Source of the DNA: Pseudomonadota bacterium
GTDB lineage: Bacteria > Pseudomonadota > Alphaproteobacteria > Rhizobiales > Xanthobacteraceae
Assembly: GCA_023388935.1 (NCBI GenBank)
Contig: JAEWFG010000006.1
Coordinates: 1-64,000 of the forward strand
Direction: 5' to 3'
DNA length: 64,000 nt
The translations under genes were made by a program, and so were the position numbers. This document shows, piece after piece, positions 6,664 through 17,300 of the stretch. How positions within the stretch are numbered: position 1 is the stretch's first letter; every line of letters begins with the position of its first letter. Under the pieces are notes generated by a model that worked only from the letters and a program-made list of their open reading frames with translations, was not told the origin of the DNA and did no database searches.

Positions 6664-9600
6664 ATGCTTTCGGCCATCTTCGTCGATCGTCCGCGGCTCG
6701 CGATCGTGATCGCGATTGTCATTACAATCGCCGGTGCGCTCGCCTTCCTCGCGATGCCGGTGGCGCAGTATCCGGACATCGTGCCGCCGCAGGTGTCAGT
6801 GACAACGACGTATCCCGGCGCCAGCGGCTCGGTGGTGGATGCCACGGTCGCTCAGCCGATCGAAGCCCAGGTCGTCGGCGTCGACAAGATGATCTACATG
6901 AAGAGCACGAGCGGCGACGACGGGAGCTATACCCTGACGGTGTCGTTCGAGCTCGGCACCAATCCGGACATCAACACGGTCAACGTCAACAACCGGGTCC
7001 AGACCGCGCTCTCGAAGCTCCCGCCCGAAGTCCAGCAACAGGGCATCAACGTCAAGAAGAAGTCCACGGCAATTCTCGCCATCGTGACCTTATACTCGCC
7101 CAAGAAAACGCACGACCCGTTGTTCCTGTCGAACTACGCGACCATCAACCTGCTGGACCCGATCAAGAGCTCACCAGGGGTCGGCGATGCTTTTCTGTTT
7201 GCGGCGCAGGACTACGCCATTCGTGCCTGGGTCAATACGGATGCCCTGACCGGGCTCAACCTGACGACCAAGGACATCATCAACGCCATCAAGTCGCAAA
7301 ACACGCAGGCGGCCGTGGGACGGATCGGCGCCCGGCCGATGTTCAATGATCAGCAATTGCAGCTCAACATCCAGACCAAGGGGCGGCTGGATTCGACGGC
7401 CGATTTCGAGAAAATCGTGATCCGCACCAATCCCGACGGGTCCGTCTTGCGGCTCGGCGATGTCGCGCGCCTCGAACTCGGCGCCGCCAATCTCGATCGC
7501 GACACCCGCTATAATGGCCAGGACGCTGCCGCGATCGTCATCTACCAATCGCCTGGCAGCAACGCGATCGACACGGTCAAGGCGGTTCGTGCCAAGCTGT
7601 CCCAGCTTGAAAAGAGGTTCCCGGAAGACCTCGTCTGGAAGATCACATACGATCCGACGGTCTTCGTGACCGATACGATGCGCGAGGTCAAGAAGACGCT
7701 GATCGAAGCCTTCATTCTGGTCGTGCTGGTCGTATTCCTGTTCCTCGGCAGTCTGCGTGCCACGCTGATTCCAACCCTGGCAGTGCCCGTGAGCCTGATC
7801 GGGACGTTCATCGTACTCAAGGCGGTCGGATACTCGGCCAACACGGTCTCGCTGCTCGCGGTCGTGCTTGCGATCGGCATCGTTGTCGACGACGCCATCG
7901 TGGTGCTCGAGAACGTGGAACGCGTGATGGAGGAGCATCCCGAGCTCTCGCGCGCCGATGCGACCAAGCAGGCCATGGCGGAGATCACGGGACCGGTCAT
8001 CGCGATTACCTTGGTGCTGCTCTCGGTGTTTGTGCCGATCGCGTTCATTCCGGGTATTTCCGGCGAGCTGTTCCGCCAGTTTGCGGTGACGGTCTCGGTG
8101 GCGATGCTGCTGTCTGCGATCAACGCGCTTTCGCTCTCGCCGGCGCTATGCTCGATCCTGCTCAGGCCCAGTCATGGCCCGAAACGTGGCATCATCGGCT
8201 GGTTGTCGCGATCGATCGACGGGGTCCGCGACGGTTATGGCGCCGTTGTCGCGCGCCTTGTGCGCTTTTCCGTCATCGGAATCGCGATGGTGCTCGTGGC
8301 GGGCGCGGGGACCTTTGCCCTTTCCAAGGTGACCCCCACGGGATTTGTGCCCGAGGATGATCAGGGCGCCATATTCGTCGTCGTTCAGTTGCCGGGCGGC
8401 GCCTCGGTCGAGCGGACGTCGGAAGTGATGCGCCAGGCCGAGAAAATCGTCCAGGCGGATCCGGCCGTGGCCGAATTCAACTCCATCATAGGGCTGAACT
8501 TCATTGACAACTATTCGCAGCCGAACGCCGGTTTCATGATGGTGAGCTTCAAGCCCTTCGACGAGCGCAAGAGCGCCGGGCTTGGGGCAAGAGACGTCAT
8601 CGCGAGGCTCCGAACCAAATTCCGCGAGATCGAGGGTGGATTGGTAGTGCCCCTGGCGCCGCCGCCAATCGTGGGTCTCGGGACGGGAGGCGGTTTCACC
8701 TATGTGCTCCAGGATTTGCAGGGTGGCGAATCCGCGCAACTGGCGCAGGCTCTACGCGGGCTGGTCGTTGCAGCCAACGGGAATCCGAAGCTCCGCGGCG
8801 TGTTCAGCACGTTCTCGGCCAGCAATCCCTCGATCTATCTCGACATCAATCGCGACAAAGTTCAGATCCTGAGCGTTCAGCTGAATGACGTCTTCCAGGC
8901 GCTGCAGGCGTCATTGGGAGGCTATTTCGTCAACAACATGAATCTGTTCGGGCGGACGTGGCAGGTGCAGGTGCAGGCGGATGCCGCTGACAGGTCGAAG
9001 ATCGATGACATCTATCGCATCAACGTGCGCAATGCTGAGGGACAAATGGTCCCGATGCGCAGTCTGGTCGAGGTACGTTCCGTCCTCGGACCGGCCGCGA
9101 TCATTCGCTACAACAATCTTCGGGCCGCGACGATCCAGGGAAATCCTGCGCCGGGAGTATCGTCGGGCCAGGCTCTGAAGGTGTTCGAGCAAGTGGCCGA
9201 GAAAACGCTTCCTCCGGGATACGGCGGCGAGTGGACCGACACTGCATTTCAGGAGAAGCGTGCGGAAGGCTGGACGGGCATCATCCTCGGCTTTGCTGTT
9301 TTGTTTGCCTATCTGTTCCTGGTCGCGCTGTATGAAAGCTGGAATATTCCAATTCCGGTCCTGCTTTCGGTTTCGATCGGCATTCTCGGGTGCTTCGGCG
9401 CGATCGTCTTGTTCGGGCTGACGCTGGATCTCTATGCGCAAATCGGGATGGTCGTGTTGATTGGTCTGGCCGCCAAGAACGGCATTCTGATCGTCGAGTT
9501 TGCCAAGGCGCAGCGTGAACAAGGGATTCCACTGCTCGAAGCAGCAACCGAAGGCGCCCGTCTGCGGTTCCGCCCTGTGATGATGACCTCGTTTGCTTTC

Positions 9601-9852
9601 ATCCTTGGACTTTTTCCCCTGGTCGTGGCGACAGGCGCCTCGGAGTTGGCCCGGCGCGGCGTCGGCACCCCTGTTTTCGGCGGAATGATCCTTACCGCTT
9701 TCATCGGAATATTCGCGATCCCGCCGCTCTACGTGATGTTTCAGGCTATCCGCGAGCGTGTCGGGGCGGGGTCAAGTGCCACGGCCGAGCCTCCCGCAGC
9801 CGAAAAGCAGACTGAGCCCGGGTCAGCCGCGCGCGAACACGCCGCAGAATAG
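6664..9852 (+). CDS. RND multidrug efflux pump, inner-membrane transporter (HAE1/AcrB type)
   Basis: The protein has 1062 residues, the standard AcrB/MexB size, with 12 expected transmembrane helices and two large periplasmic loops. Proton-relay residues are visible: D409-D410 in VVDDAIVV (TM4) and K938 in GLAAKNGILIVEF (TM10). The start has the usual IFVDRPRLAIVIAIVI helix. It is 3 bases after the adaptor gene, so they form one operon. No outer-membrane factor gene follows, so the pump presumably borrows a TolC-like channel from elsewhere. Bradyrhizobium is known to have a RegR-controlled RND pump, BdeAB; whether this is that system cannot be decided from sequence alone. Confidence 0.95.
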   Translation: MLSAIFVDRPRLAIVIAIVITIAGALAFLAMPVAQYPDIVPPQVSVTTTYPGASGSVVDATVAQPIEAQVVGVDKMIYMKSTSGDDGSYTLTVSFELGTNPDINTVNVNNRVQTALSKLPPEVQQQGINVKKKSTAILAIVTLYSPKKTHDPLFLSNYATINLLDPIKSSPGVGDAFLFAAQDYAIRAWVNTDALTGLNLTTKDIINAIKSQNTQAAVGRIGARPMFNDQQLQLNIQTKGRLDSTADFEKIVIRTNPDGSVLRLGDVARLELGAANLDRDTRYNGQDAAAIVIYQSPGSNAIDTVKAVRAKLSQLEKRFPEDLVWKITYDPTVFVTDTMREVKKTLIEAFILVVLVVFLFLGSLRATLIPTLAVPVSLIGTFIVLKAVGYSANTVSLLAVVLAIGIVVDDAIVVLENVERVMEEHPELSRADATKQAMAEITGPVIAITLVLLSVFVPIAFIPGISGELFRQFAVTVSVAMLLSAINALSLSPALCSILLRPSHGPKRGIIGWLSRSIDGVRDGYGAVVARLVRFSVIGIAMVLVAGAGTFALSKVTPTGFVPEDDQGAIFVVVQLPGGASVERTSEVMRQAEKIVQADPAVAEFNSIIGLNFIDNYSQPNAGFMMVSFKPFDERKSAGLGARDVIARLRTKFREIEGGLVVPLAPPPIVGLGTGGGFTYVLQDLQGGESAQLAQALRGLVVAANGNPKLRGVFSTFSASNPSIYLDINRDKVQILSVQLNDVFQALQASLGGYFVNNMNLFGRTWQVQVQADAADRSKIDDIYRINVRNAEGQMVPMRSLVEVRSVLGPAAIIRYNNLRAATIQGNPAPGVSSGQALKVFEQVAEKTLPPGYGGEWTDTAFQEKRAEGWTGIILGFAVLFAYLFLVALYESWNIPIPVLLSVSIGILGCFGAIVLFGLTLDLYAQIGMVVLIGLAAKNGILIVEFAKAQREQGIPLLEAATEGARLRFRPVMMTSFAFILGLFPLVVATGASELARRGVGTPVFGGMILTAFIGIFAIPPLYVMFQAIRERVGAGSSATAEPPAAEKQTEPGSAAREHAAE

Positions 9853-9890
9853 AGACGGACAAACGAGGTTGGTTGCTTTTGGAGATCGCA

Positions 9891-10307
9891 ATGTTTCATT
9901 CCTGGCCGCTACGCGGCATTTTCATGTCCGGGCTCATCGTAGCGGTTCTCGCGCCGCCGGATCCGGCCCGCGCCTTCGAGATTTCAGGCGTGTGGTCCAC
10001 CGATGCAGAGCTGTGCGGCCGCGTGTTCTTTCGAAAGGACAATCAGGTCGAATTCGCGGAGTTGTCGGATCTCTACGGGTCCGGCTTTATTATCGATGGA
10101 AACCGGATCAAGGGAAAGGCCGCTCGCTGCACGATTGAATCGACGAAGCAGGACAGTGATGGCCTGAAAATCTTCGCAGCGTGCGCGACTTCAATCATGA
10201 ACCAGAAGGTCGAGTTTCATCTGAAGTTCGTCGATGACAACACTGTCGTCCGCTCGTTTCCGGATATTCCGGGGATGACTGTCAATTACAGCAGATGCAA
10301 ACTCTGA
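9891..10307 (+). CDS. Small secreted protein of unknown function
   Basis: The protein has 138 residues with a signal peptide (about residues 1-30, ending ARA) and a mature part beginning FEISGVWSTDAELCGRVFF. Four cysteines in the mature part could form disulfides in the periplasm. The GVWSTD...CTIES pattern resembles small lipocalin/avidin-like secreted proteins, but I cannot name a family. GGAG lies 7 bases before the ATG. It follows the pump gene by 38 bases on the same strand and may be co-transcribed with it. Confidence 0.7.
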   Translation: MFHSWPLRGIFMSGLIVAVLAPPDPARAFEISGVWSTDAELCGRVFFRKDNQVEFAELSDLYGSGFIIDGNRIKGKAARCTIESTKQDSDGLKIFAACATSIMNQKVEFHLKFVDDNTVVRSFPDIPGMTVNYSRCKL

Positions 10308-10340
10308 AGCGCCCTCGGAAAGTCACCGAGATCATGACTG

Positions 10341-10529
10341 TTGTCGATCGCCGGGCGACTCCTTCCAGATCAGCGTACAACGAAGCCCGATACCGTCCTC
10401 GCGGATACGGAAGACGCCGGCCTTGCGACATTCGCGGTCTCTCTCTTGACCGAAAGAGTGCGAGGACTGGAGCGCGAGCGGCATCGCCTGTTTAACGAAG
10501 CGGTAGAGGCTGCACGGAATGCCCCTTGA
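10341..10529 (+). CDS. Possible small helical protein
   Basis: A 62-codon frame starts with TTG. Its second half (TERVRGLERERHRLFNEAVEAA) is a strong amphipathic helix of coiled-coil type. An overlapping frame starting at ATG 10334 has random-looking Arg/Pro-rich sequence. No ribosome binding site is evident for the TTG, so the true start or a frameshift upstream is uncertain. Confidence 0.3.
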   Translation: MSIAGRLLPDQRTTKPDTVLADTEDAGLATFAVSLLTERVRGLERERHRLFNEAVEAARNAP

Positions 10530-10565
10530 TGTCGTTCGGCCCGCCGGTTCAGGCTGGCGGGCTCG

Positions 10566-10652
10566 TTACGTTCTGAGGGCGTCAACCGTGTGGGCGACGA
10601 GAACGCCAATGCTGAGTACGATCAGGCAAACAATTGCGGCTTGAAATAACAT
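10566..10652 (-). CDS. Single-pass membrane microprotein (28 residues)
   Basis: ATG at 10652 to TAA at 10566 reads 28 codons. The first 20 residues (MLFQAAIVCLIVLSIGVLVA) form one hydrophobic transmembrane segment, followed by the polar tail HTVDALRT. Nothing else competes in this gap. Tiny one-helix proteins of this pattern are, as I recall, annotated in several Bradyrhizobium genomes. The upstream bases lack a clear Shine-Dalgarno, which lowers confidence. Confidence 0.4.
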   Translation of the reverse strand: MLFQAAIVCLIVLSIGVLVAHTVDALRT

Positions 10653-11049
10653 CGGAGTGGTTTCTGTGGGGCCGAGGGTGAGCCACCCATAAGCCCTCAC
10701 ATTTCGCCAGCATTTGGTCACCTCGGAGGCGCTTCGGTGTTCGACTCGTTACAAGTATGCAAGGTTCGTTGGCGCGGCCGACGACAGCCTCCGCTCCTTC
10801 AAAGCGGTGCGAGGGTTTGCCAGACGATCTGAGATCATCGTTGCGCGGCGGCGCCATCCGCATGCGTTGCCGGTGTCGTAAACCATGCCGCCACCGCCCA
10901 CGTGCATGTTCACTGTTGGCCCGCCAACTAGGCTCGCCACGGCGGTCCGCTGCTGCCGCGAGAAGCTCGAGCGGCCTGGTTCGATCGTGCGTGCTTAGCT
11001 GGTGCTTACCCCGTTTGAGCCCACGGACAGCGATATCCGGCTAAATGGG

Positions 11050-11067
11050 TGATTTTACTGGCGCACC
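11050..11067 (+). repeat. Near-copy of the tRNA-Arg 3' boundary (candidate att remnant)
   Basis: TGATTTTACTGGCGCACC matches TGATTTTGCTGGCGCACC at 19289-19306 in 17 of 18 bases and in the same orientation. The latter spans the last nine bases of tRNA-Arg and nine bases beyond. A direct copy at the far side of a gene block from a tRNA 3' end is what an integrated element leaves. No integrase is seen between the copies. Confidence 0.4.
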
Positions 11068-11135
11068 ATTCAGGGCAAAAAAAACGAACCGGTACATCAT
11101 TGAAATATCTACTCAAAATTGAACTTCGAAACGCC

Positions 11136-11166
11136 TCCGGGCCGGAACATAGCTATCCGGCCCGGA
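11136..11166. repeat. Perfect 11-bp inverted repeat
   Basis: TCCGGGCCGGA and TCCGGCCCGGA are separated by 9 bases and form a strong hairpin about 295 bases before the mctP operon. It could be a terminator for a lost upstream gene or a regulatory structure; no T-run follows on the plus strand. Confidence 0.5.
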
Positions 11167-11460
11167 ACTCTCAGGCGACATGTCGATTCAGCGCCGGTCA
11201 TTGGTTCAAGCCATCAACGTAACGGGTAGGCCATTGATGACGTCGCCGCCTCCAGTTGACGCCGGCGACCTCCGCGGCTGAAGGCTCGCCATAGCCGAAA
11301 GGAGATGGAACTCGGGAACAGGTGATGCGTTACGACGACGACGCGGATGAGAAGGCTGCGTGGGAAGGTGACGAGTCCCAGCCTTCGGGATCATCGAGAA
11401 AGCTCGGCGACCATCCGCTTCATTGACCGGCATCGGCGCACCTCGGTGAAGGAGGTCTGC

Positions 11461-11697
11461 ATGTCAAATGGCGTCGGTTCGAAAGACAGCATCCAGGAAG
11501 CAGCCACCGGCCGCACCGAGTGGAGCTGGTGGTATCTGCTCTTCCTCATTCAATTCGTCGCCGTTCTCTGGCCACCGTTCTACAACGCGGCCGAACCTGC
11601 CCTCTTCGGTATCCCATTCTTCTACTGGTACCAGCTTCTCTGGGTCATCCTTGGAGCCATCCTGACCGCAATCGTCTATTTCGCAACCGAGGACTAG
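11461..11697 (+). CDS. DUF3311-like small membrane protein, symporter partner
   Basis: The protein has 78 residues and two hydrophobic helices (WWYLLFLIQFVAVLWPPFY, then YWYQLLWVILGAILTAIVYF). Small two-helix proteins of this type (DUF3311-like) usually precede sodium:solute symporters of the SSF family and are thought to assist them. AAGGAGGT lies just before the ATG. The symporter gene begins 65 bases downstream, after a GC-rich palindrome (11699-11715). Confidence 0.8.
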   Translation: MSNGVGSKDSIQEAATGRTEWSWWYLLFLIQFVAVLWPPFYNAAEPALFGIPFFYWYQLLWVILGAILTAIVYFATED

Positions 11698-11762
11698 CGC
11701 GCCCGCGGGCGCGATCACACAGGAGGAGACGATAACAAGGGAGGGCAATCGGGAGAAATGCC

Positions 11763-13316
11763 GTGCAGAGCGTAAACTGGACTGCCTTGATCATCTTCCT
11801 GGTGCTATTTGCCCTGATCACGTGGCTCGGCTTCGCCGCGGCGCGGTGGCGCAGGGGGGACCTCGATCAGCTGCACGAATGGGGACTTGGCGGACGTCGC
11901 TTCGGCACAATCGTCACCTGGTTCTTGATCGGCGGCGACCTCTACACGGCCTACACCTTCATTGCCGTTCCGGCGCTGGCTTTCGGGGCCGGCGCGGTCG
12001 CCTTCTTCGCTGTCCCGTATACGATCGTCGCCTATCCCATTCTCTTCCTGTTTTTTCCGCGGCTTTGGTACGTCTGCCACCGGCACAACTACATCACGGC
12101 CGCCGACTTCGTCCGCGGGCGATTCGGCAATCGCTGGCTCGCACTGGCGATGGCGGTCACCGGCATCGTCGCGACGTTGCCCTATATTGCGCTCCAGCTT
12201 GTCGGGCTTCAGGTCGTGATCGGAGGGATGGGCGTTTCCGGCGAGGGCTATACTGGCGACCTGCCGTTGCTGTTCGCGTTCATCATCCTTGCGGCCTTCA
12301 CCTATTCGAGCGGGCTGCGGGCCCCCGCGTCAATCGCCATCGTCAAGGACATCCTGATCTACATCACGGCGTTCGCCGCTGTCGTCGCCGTTCCCATACA
12401 GCTTGGCGGCTTTGAAAAGATCTTCGCAGCCGTACCGGAATCGAAACTCCTGCTGGCTACGCCCGGCGCCAATACGACCGGCGCGTACGGCGCCTACGCG
12501 ACGCTGGCGCTCGGATCGGCATTTGCGCTCTTCCTTTACCCCCATTCGATCACGGGTATCCTGAGTGCCAGCAGCGGACACGCCGTTCGACGCAACGCCG
12601 CGCTTCTGCCGGCCTATTCATTCATGCTTGGCCTGCTTGCGCTCGTCGGCTTCTTCGCGATTGCCGCAGGCGTCGGCAATCTTCCCGAATTCGCAACCGG
12701 CTTCAAACAGTTCGGCAACAACTTTGCGGTGCCGGCCCTGTTCCTTCACACCTTCCCGTCATGGTTTGTCGGCATCGCCTTTGCCGCCATCGGCATCGGA
12801 GCGCTCGTGCCGGCTGCGATCATGTCGATCGCTGCCGCCAGTCTCTACACGCGCAACATTCACCGCGAATTCATCAACAATGCGCCCACCGACAAGCAGG
12901 AAGCGCAGATGGCAAAGTGGGTGTCGCTCATCGTCAAGTTCGGCGCGCTGGCGTTCATCGTGTTCGTGCCGTCGAAGTTTGCGATCTACCTGCAGCTCCT
13001 CGGTGGAATCTGGATCATCCAGACGCTGCCTGCCGTGATGCTCGGCGTCTACACGCGTTGGTTCAACGATTGGGCTTTGGTCGTCGGATGGGCCGCGGGA
13101 ATTGTCGCAGGCAGCGCAATGTTCGTCGCCGCGAACCTCGCCCCGACCTATGCTCTTACGGTAGGCGATTTCACTTTTCCCGGCTATTCGGCGCTGTACG
13201 CCGTGGTCCTCAACCTCATTCTGGCAATCGTCCTCACGCCGCTGTTCAATCTCGTCCGCCACACGTCGGCCGATGAGACTCTCGCGGCCGAATATCGGGC
13301 GCCATTGCGAACCTGA
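11763..13316 (+). CDS. mctP: SSF-family sodium:solute symporter (MctP-like monocarboxylate transporter)
   Basis: The protein has 517 residues with about 13 hydrophobic segments. It belongs to the sodium:solute symporter superfamily. The N-terminal region with WGLGGRRFGTIVTWFLIGGDLYTAYTF and the preceding DUF3311 partner recall Rhizobium MctP, which takes up pyruvate, lactate and other short monocarboxylates. Start is GTG 11763, preceded by GGGAGA at 8 bases. Substrate assignment is by family resemblance only. It lies between the two copies of the candidate att repeat, though it does not look foreign in composition. Confidence 0.8.
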   Translation: MQSVNWTALIIFLVLFALITWLGFAAARWRRGDLDQLHEWGLGGRRFGTIVTWFLIGGDLYTAYTFIAVPALAFGAGAVAFFAVPYTIVAYPILFLFFPRLWYVCHRHNYITAADFVRGRFGNRWLALAMAVTGIVATLPYIALQLVGLQVVIGGMGVSGEGYTGDLPLLFAFIILAAFTYSSGLRAPASIAIVKDILIYITAFAAVVAVPIQLGGFEKIFAAVPESKLLLATPGANTTGAYGAYATLALGSAFALFLYPHSITGILSASSGHAVRRNAALLPAYSFMLGLLALVGFFAIAAGVGNLPEFATGFKQFGNNFAVPALFLHTFPSWFVGIAFAAIGIGALVPAAIMSIAAASLYTRNIHREFINNAPTDKQEAQMAKWVSLIVKFGALAFIVFVPSKFAIYLQLLGGIWIIQTLPAVMLGVYTRWFNDWALVVGWAAGIVAGSAMFVAANLAPTYALTVGDFTFPGYSALYAVVLNLILAIVLTPLFNLVRHTSADETLAAEYRAPLRT

Positions 13317-14309
13317 GGACGCATCGCCCGGCTCGACGAGGCGCGACGGTGGCCATGGCGGTGCCTTGCGGTCTCAATCCCGATTGTCTCGGCGAGCACT
13401 CACGGGGCTGTTTGGATTTCGCTATCGCAAACCACCAGACGTTCGATGAAACCGGCCATATAGGCCTTCGTTGGGCCTTCAGATTTTTCCTATAAGTATT
13501 GAAGGCCTAAGTTGCCGGGTCCTCTAACGCTCTGGTCAGGCCGCTTGTGCCAACGAGGCGCGGCGAACAAACCGGCTTTTGATCGCCGCGACCTTTGACC
13601 GGCGCGAAGCCAAATCCGGTCTCAATCATGGCAATTTCGATGACGGGTTTGACACATAACCCTTGCCGTTCTTCTGGAGCGCTATGCCTGTCAGTTCGAA
13701 TAGTTCTGCGTTTGTGATCTCAGATGCCTCGGTCGCAACGCATAGAATGGCCCTGCGAAATTTTGACGCGTCAGACGCTCCCTCACCAAAGGCGTATTGA
13801 CCGACGCAACGTGTTGCTTCCAAGGATGCTCCTTGGGTGAATCGTATTTCCCGGACGGTGCGCGATGGTTGATCGAGGGCCGCCGTGGCGACATTTACCA
13901 CTCGGTGGAGCGCTGGAGGCCACAGGGAGCGGTTCGATATCTCGGACGTTTGTTCGTCGCTTTAGCCGGGTCGGCGCTCGCGGACATCGAAGTATACTGA
14001 CTGGGACAGCTGTTTAGGCGCGTAAGCTCTGACGACGTACCGCAGATACAGGCCTTTCCGCCTGAATTTCGCCTTTAGTCTAATACCCCCGCCGCGGTGG
14101 GGATGACTCGCCTCGTTTCTGGCTATAGTGATTCACAACCAGAAAGGGACTGGTCGGGGGCGTGGAAAAGCGGGCCTTAAGCGATCGCGACATTTGCACA
14201 AACCTCATTCCGCCAGCGATAAGGCTCGGGCAGGGACGAGATGGGCGTTCGCACGCTTCAACAATTGAGCAGTTTCCAGGGCCCATCAGACTGAAAGGGG
14301 AGAGTTAGC
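13317..14309. other. Gene-poor stretch between mctP and the helicase-nuclease
   Basis: About 1 kb without an intact gene. It holds a 9-bp inverted repeat, TAGGCCTTC (13461-13469) with GAAGGCCTA (13501-13509), and a possible protein remnant at 13797-14000. AT content is visibly higher than in the flanking operons. Confidence 0.5.
13797..14000 (+). pseudogene. Possible C-terminal remnant of an unknown protein
   Basis: The frame reads GARWLIEGRRGDIYHSVERW and then continues to a hydrophobic end LFVALAGSALADIEVY. It has coherent secondary-structure-like spacing but no proper start codon context (only TTG). It resembles the tail of rhizobial hypothetical proteins, by memory only. An opposing minus-strand frame overlaps it. 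Confidence 0.25.
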
Positions 14310-17300
14310 TTGGCGAGCGTAGTCACGCGCCCGAAAGGCGAAAATCAGACAACCCGACCGGCTGTGATAAAGCTGTTTGATGATACGCGGCGCAGGTTGG
14401 TCGAAACGGGGACTCGCAATCGCCTGGTCCATGTCAATCGTGCCAACACACGCGGCAACGTACTGAACATTGTGAATGAGCGTTCTGATGACGTTCATGC
14501 GCTGCTTTCCAGCGGCAAGACGATGCGCTTTCTCGCGCTCGGGCACGACAAAGTCACGGATAGCGGCGAAGTTGTCCTTGCTGACGTCGGGCAGCGAGGT
14601 TTCGACGAAGATCGTTACATTGATACCTTGCTTGAGACGCGGCTAGGCCCCGACGCGCTCCAGAAAAAGCTACTGAAGATAGCGCGAGAGGCGCAGACGG
14701 CCGAAGAGGAATCCGGCGTCAATATACTGTATCTCGCGATGGGTTTTTTGACCTGGTATGAGGACAAGGCATCGAGTCTTCCGCGGGAGGCTCCGCTCGT
14801 TCTGCTTCCCGTCGAACTCGTGCGCAATGCAAGAAGCTCGACATACGACCTTCGTGTGCGCGATGAGGACGCCCTCACGAACCTGCCCCTTCAGCAGCGG
14901 TTGAGAGACGATTTCGGAATCGATCTTCCCGAACTGGAAGTCGGGGAGGACTGGAAACCGTCCGAGTATTTTACTCAGGTCCAACTAGTGATTAGCCCGC
15001 GGGAGCGTTGGAAACTCGACCCCGACGCCATGCAATTGGGATTTTTCAGCTTTAGCAAGCTGCTAATGTATCGCGATCTGGCCATTGAGGCATGGCCTGA
15101 CGACGCGCTAGCGGATCATGTGCTGACCCGTGGCCTGCTCTACGAGGGCTTTGAACGCGAAGAACCCCTGTTCAGCTCAACGGACAGGCTGGACGACGTG
15201 CTCCCGCCCGAAAATCTTTTCCACGTGGTCGATGCAGATGCATCGCAGGCCAAGGTAATTGAGGAGGTGCGTTCGGGACGGAATCTGGTGGTTCAGGGCC
15301 CTCCTGGAACGGGCAAATCGCAAACCATTACGAATATAATCGCGACTGCGGCAAAGGAGGGCAAACGAGTTCTGTTTCTCGCCGAAAAGATGGCGGCGCT
15401 TTCGGTGGTGCACGATCGTCTGGTTAGAGTCGGACTTCGTGATGTCTGCCTCGAATTGCATTCGAGAGGTGCAAATAAGAAGTCCGTCCTTGGCGAACTT
15501 GCGCGCACGTTGTCGCAGGCCGGCACCGTGCCGCGATCTCCGGGAGCGCCAATCGCTTTGAGGGACAGCCGCGACCGGCTGAATGATCTGGCAGCAACGT
15601 TACACCGCCCAATCGGAACAACCGGTGAGACAGCCTTCAGCGTGCTCGGCTGGCAATCCCGGTTCATCGGTAAGGGCTGCTTGCCTCCAAGTTTGGAGGC
15701 CGAAAGCCTGAGTTCGATGTCGCGGCAGCAAGAGATCGATTTGCTAACGACGATCGAGGAATATGGCGCACTCCTCGCAGCAGAGGGACGAACAACCCCT
15801 CATCCGTTCGAAGGGACGCGCAATCTTCAGCTCCAGCCGGTGGACCTGGCCCGTCTGACGGCTATGCTGACTGAAGCCCAGGCGGCCTTGGCGTCGCTCG
15901 CTACCGCGATGCGTGTGCCGTTCGAGGCACTCGCCTTGCCGAGTACAGCAGCCATCGATGGTGTTGCTCCGTTGGCTGATGTGCTCGAGCGGCTCGAAGG
16001 ACTGCCCGACGGCACTGCCGACCTTGCGCGGAAGATACTCGAAGCTCCGGACATTCCGCGTCTTCACGAAGCCTTGCGGGCCGGTGCGGCGTGGCGGCAA
16101 GCGCACGATCAAGCGTCGGCAGTATTCGTAGAAGCCGCATTCACCATTGCTGCCGCCCACCTACGCGCTCCGCTCGCGGTAGGAGTTCGCTCATTTTTTG
16201 CGCGCTGGGGCAATCGCTATCGTGGCGCATCACGAGAACTTGCTGGCCTGTTGCGGGAAGCTTTACCTAAGACGGCAGCCGAAAGGGTCGCGCGGATCGA
16301 TCAACTATCGGCTGTCACTTCCCTGAGATCGGATTGGGAAAGTGATCGAGACTATTGCGGGCGTGTTCTGGGCGATGTCTGGCGTGGCGATAAAACGGAC
16401 TTTGTCAAATTGCTCGCAATCGCCGAATGGTGTGTCGGCCTTTCCAAGGCGCCGATGTCCCCGCGTTCGGACAAGGCCGTCGAACTAGCCACCAGGGCCA
16501 ACGCCCTGGCCGCGATGCGACGGACATTGCGGGAGGCGGCCCTAACCTCACGCTCGTCGCTGCAAGCAGTTGTGAAACTGCTTGATCTTGATCTCGCAAG
16601 TTTTGGCAATCTAGGCCTCGAACATACCGATCTCGACGCCGTGGCGGTACGTTTCGGCACCATGGCCGCCGCGACTGGCCGATATGTGTCCTGGGCTCAA
16701 CTTGCGCGGTGCCGCAAGGCGCTCGTTTCGGCGGGATTGGCGAGACTGGAAGAGCGGATGCGGTCTGCGGAGTTAGATGGAGCCGCCGCCGCAATCGAGT
16801 TGCGCTATGCTCGTGCCGAACGCCTGTGGAAACTTGCCCTCGAGAACAACCCCGACCTTCGTGGCATTGGCCTGGAACGGCGCCATGATTTGGTTGAAAC
16901 GTTCGCTGCCTTAGAGCGCGAGCGGCTCAAGGACAATGTGACGACCATCCTGGCTAGCCATCTCGCGCAAGTGCCTCAAGGTGCCATGGGCGAGATGAAG
17001 GTCCTTCGTGGCGAGATCGGGAAGAAGCGCGGGCATATGGCACTGCGCCGTTTATTCGAAAAGGCTGGCACCGCGATACAACGTATTAAGCCCGTCCTGC
17101 TGATGAGCCCAATATCCGTCGCTCAATTCTTGCCGCCAGGCACGATCTCGTTTGACTTGCTGGTAATCGACGAGGCTTCGCAAGTCCGCCCGGAGGACGC
17201 GCTCGGCGCGATAGCGCGAGCGAGTCAGATCGTTGTGGTGGGCGACAAGAAACAGCTTCCACCGTCTTCGTTCTTCGATCGTGTATTGGCGGACGAGGAG

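Larger units (their letters stand above)
10653..11460. other. Gene-poor intergenic region
   Basis: About 800 bases without an acceptable gene. Frames on both strands have Arg/Ser/Pro-rich, shadow-like composition. Recognisable features are the 11050 near-copy of the tRNA-Arg 3' edge and the perfect inverted repeat at 11136-11166. Confidence 0.5.

Noticed and set aside
13626..13901. Minus-strand 91-codon frame
   Set aside because: Only weak protein-like character, no ribosome binding site, and it overlaps a more plausible opposite-strand remnant; left out of the feature list.
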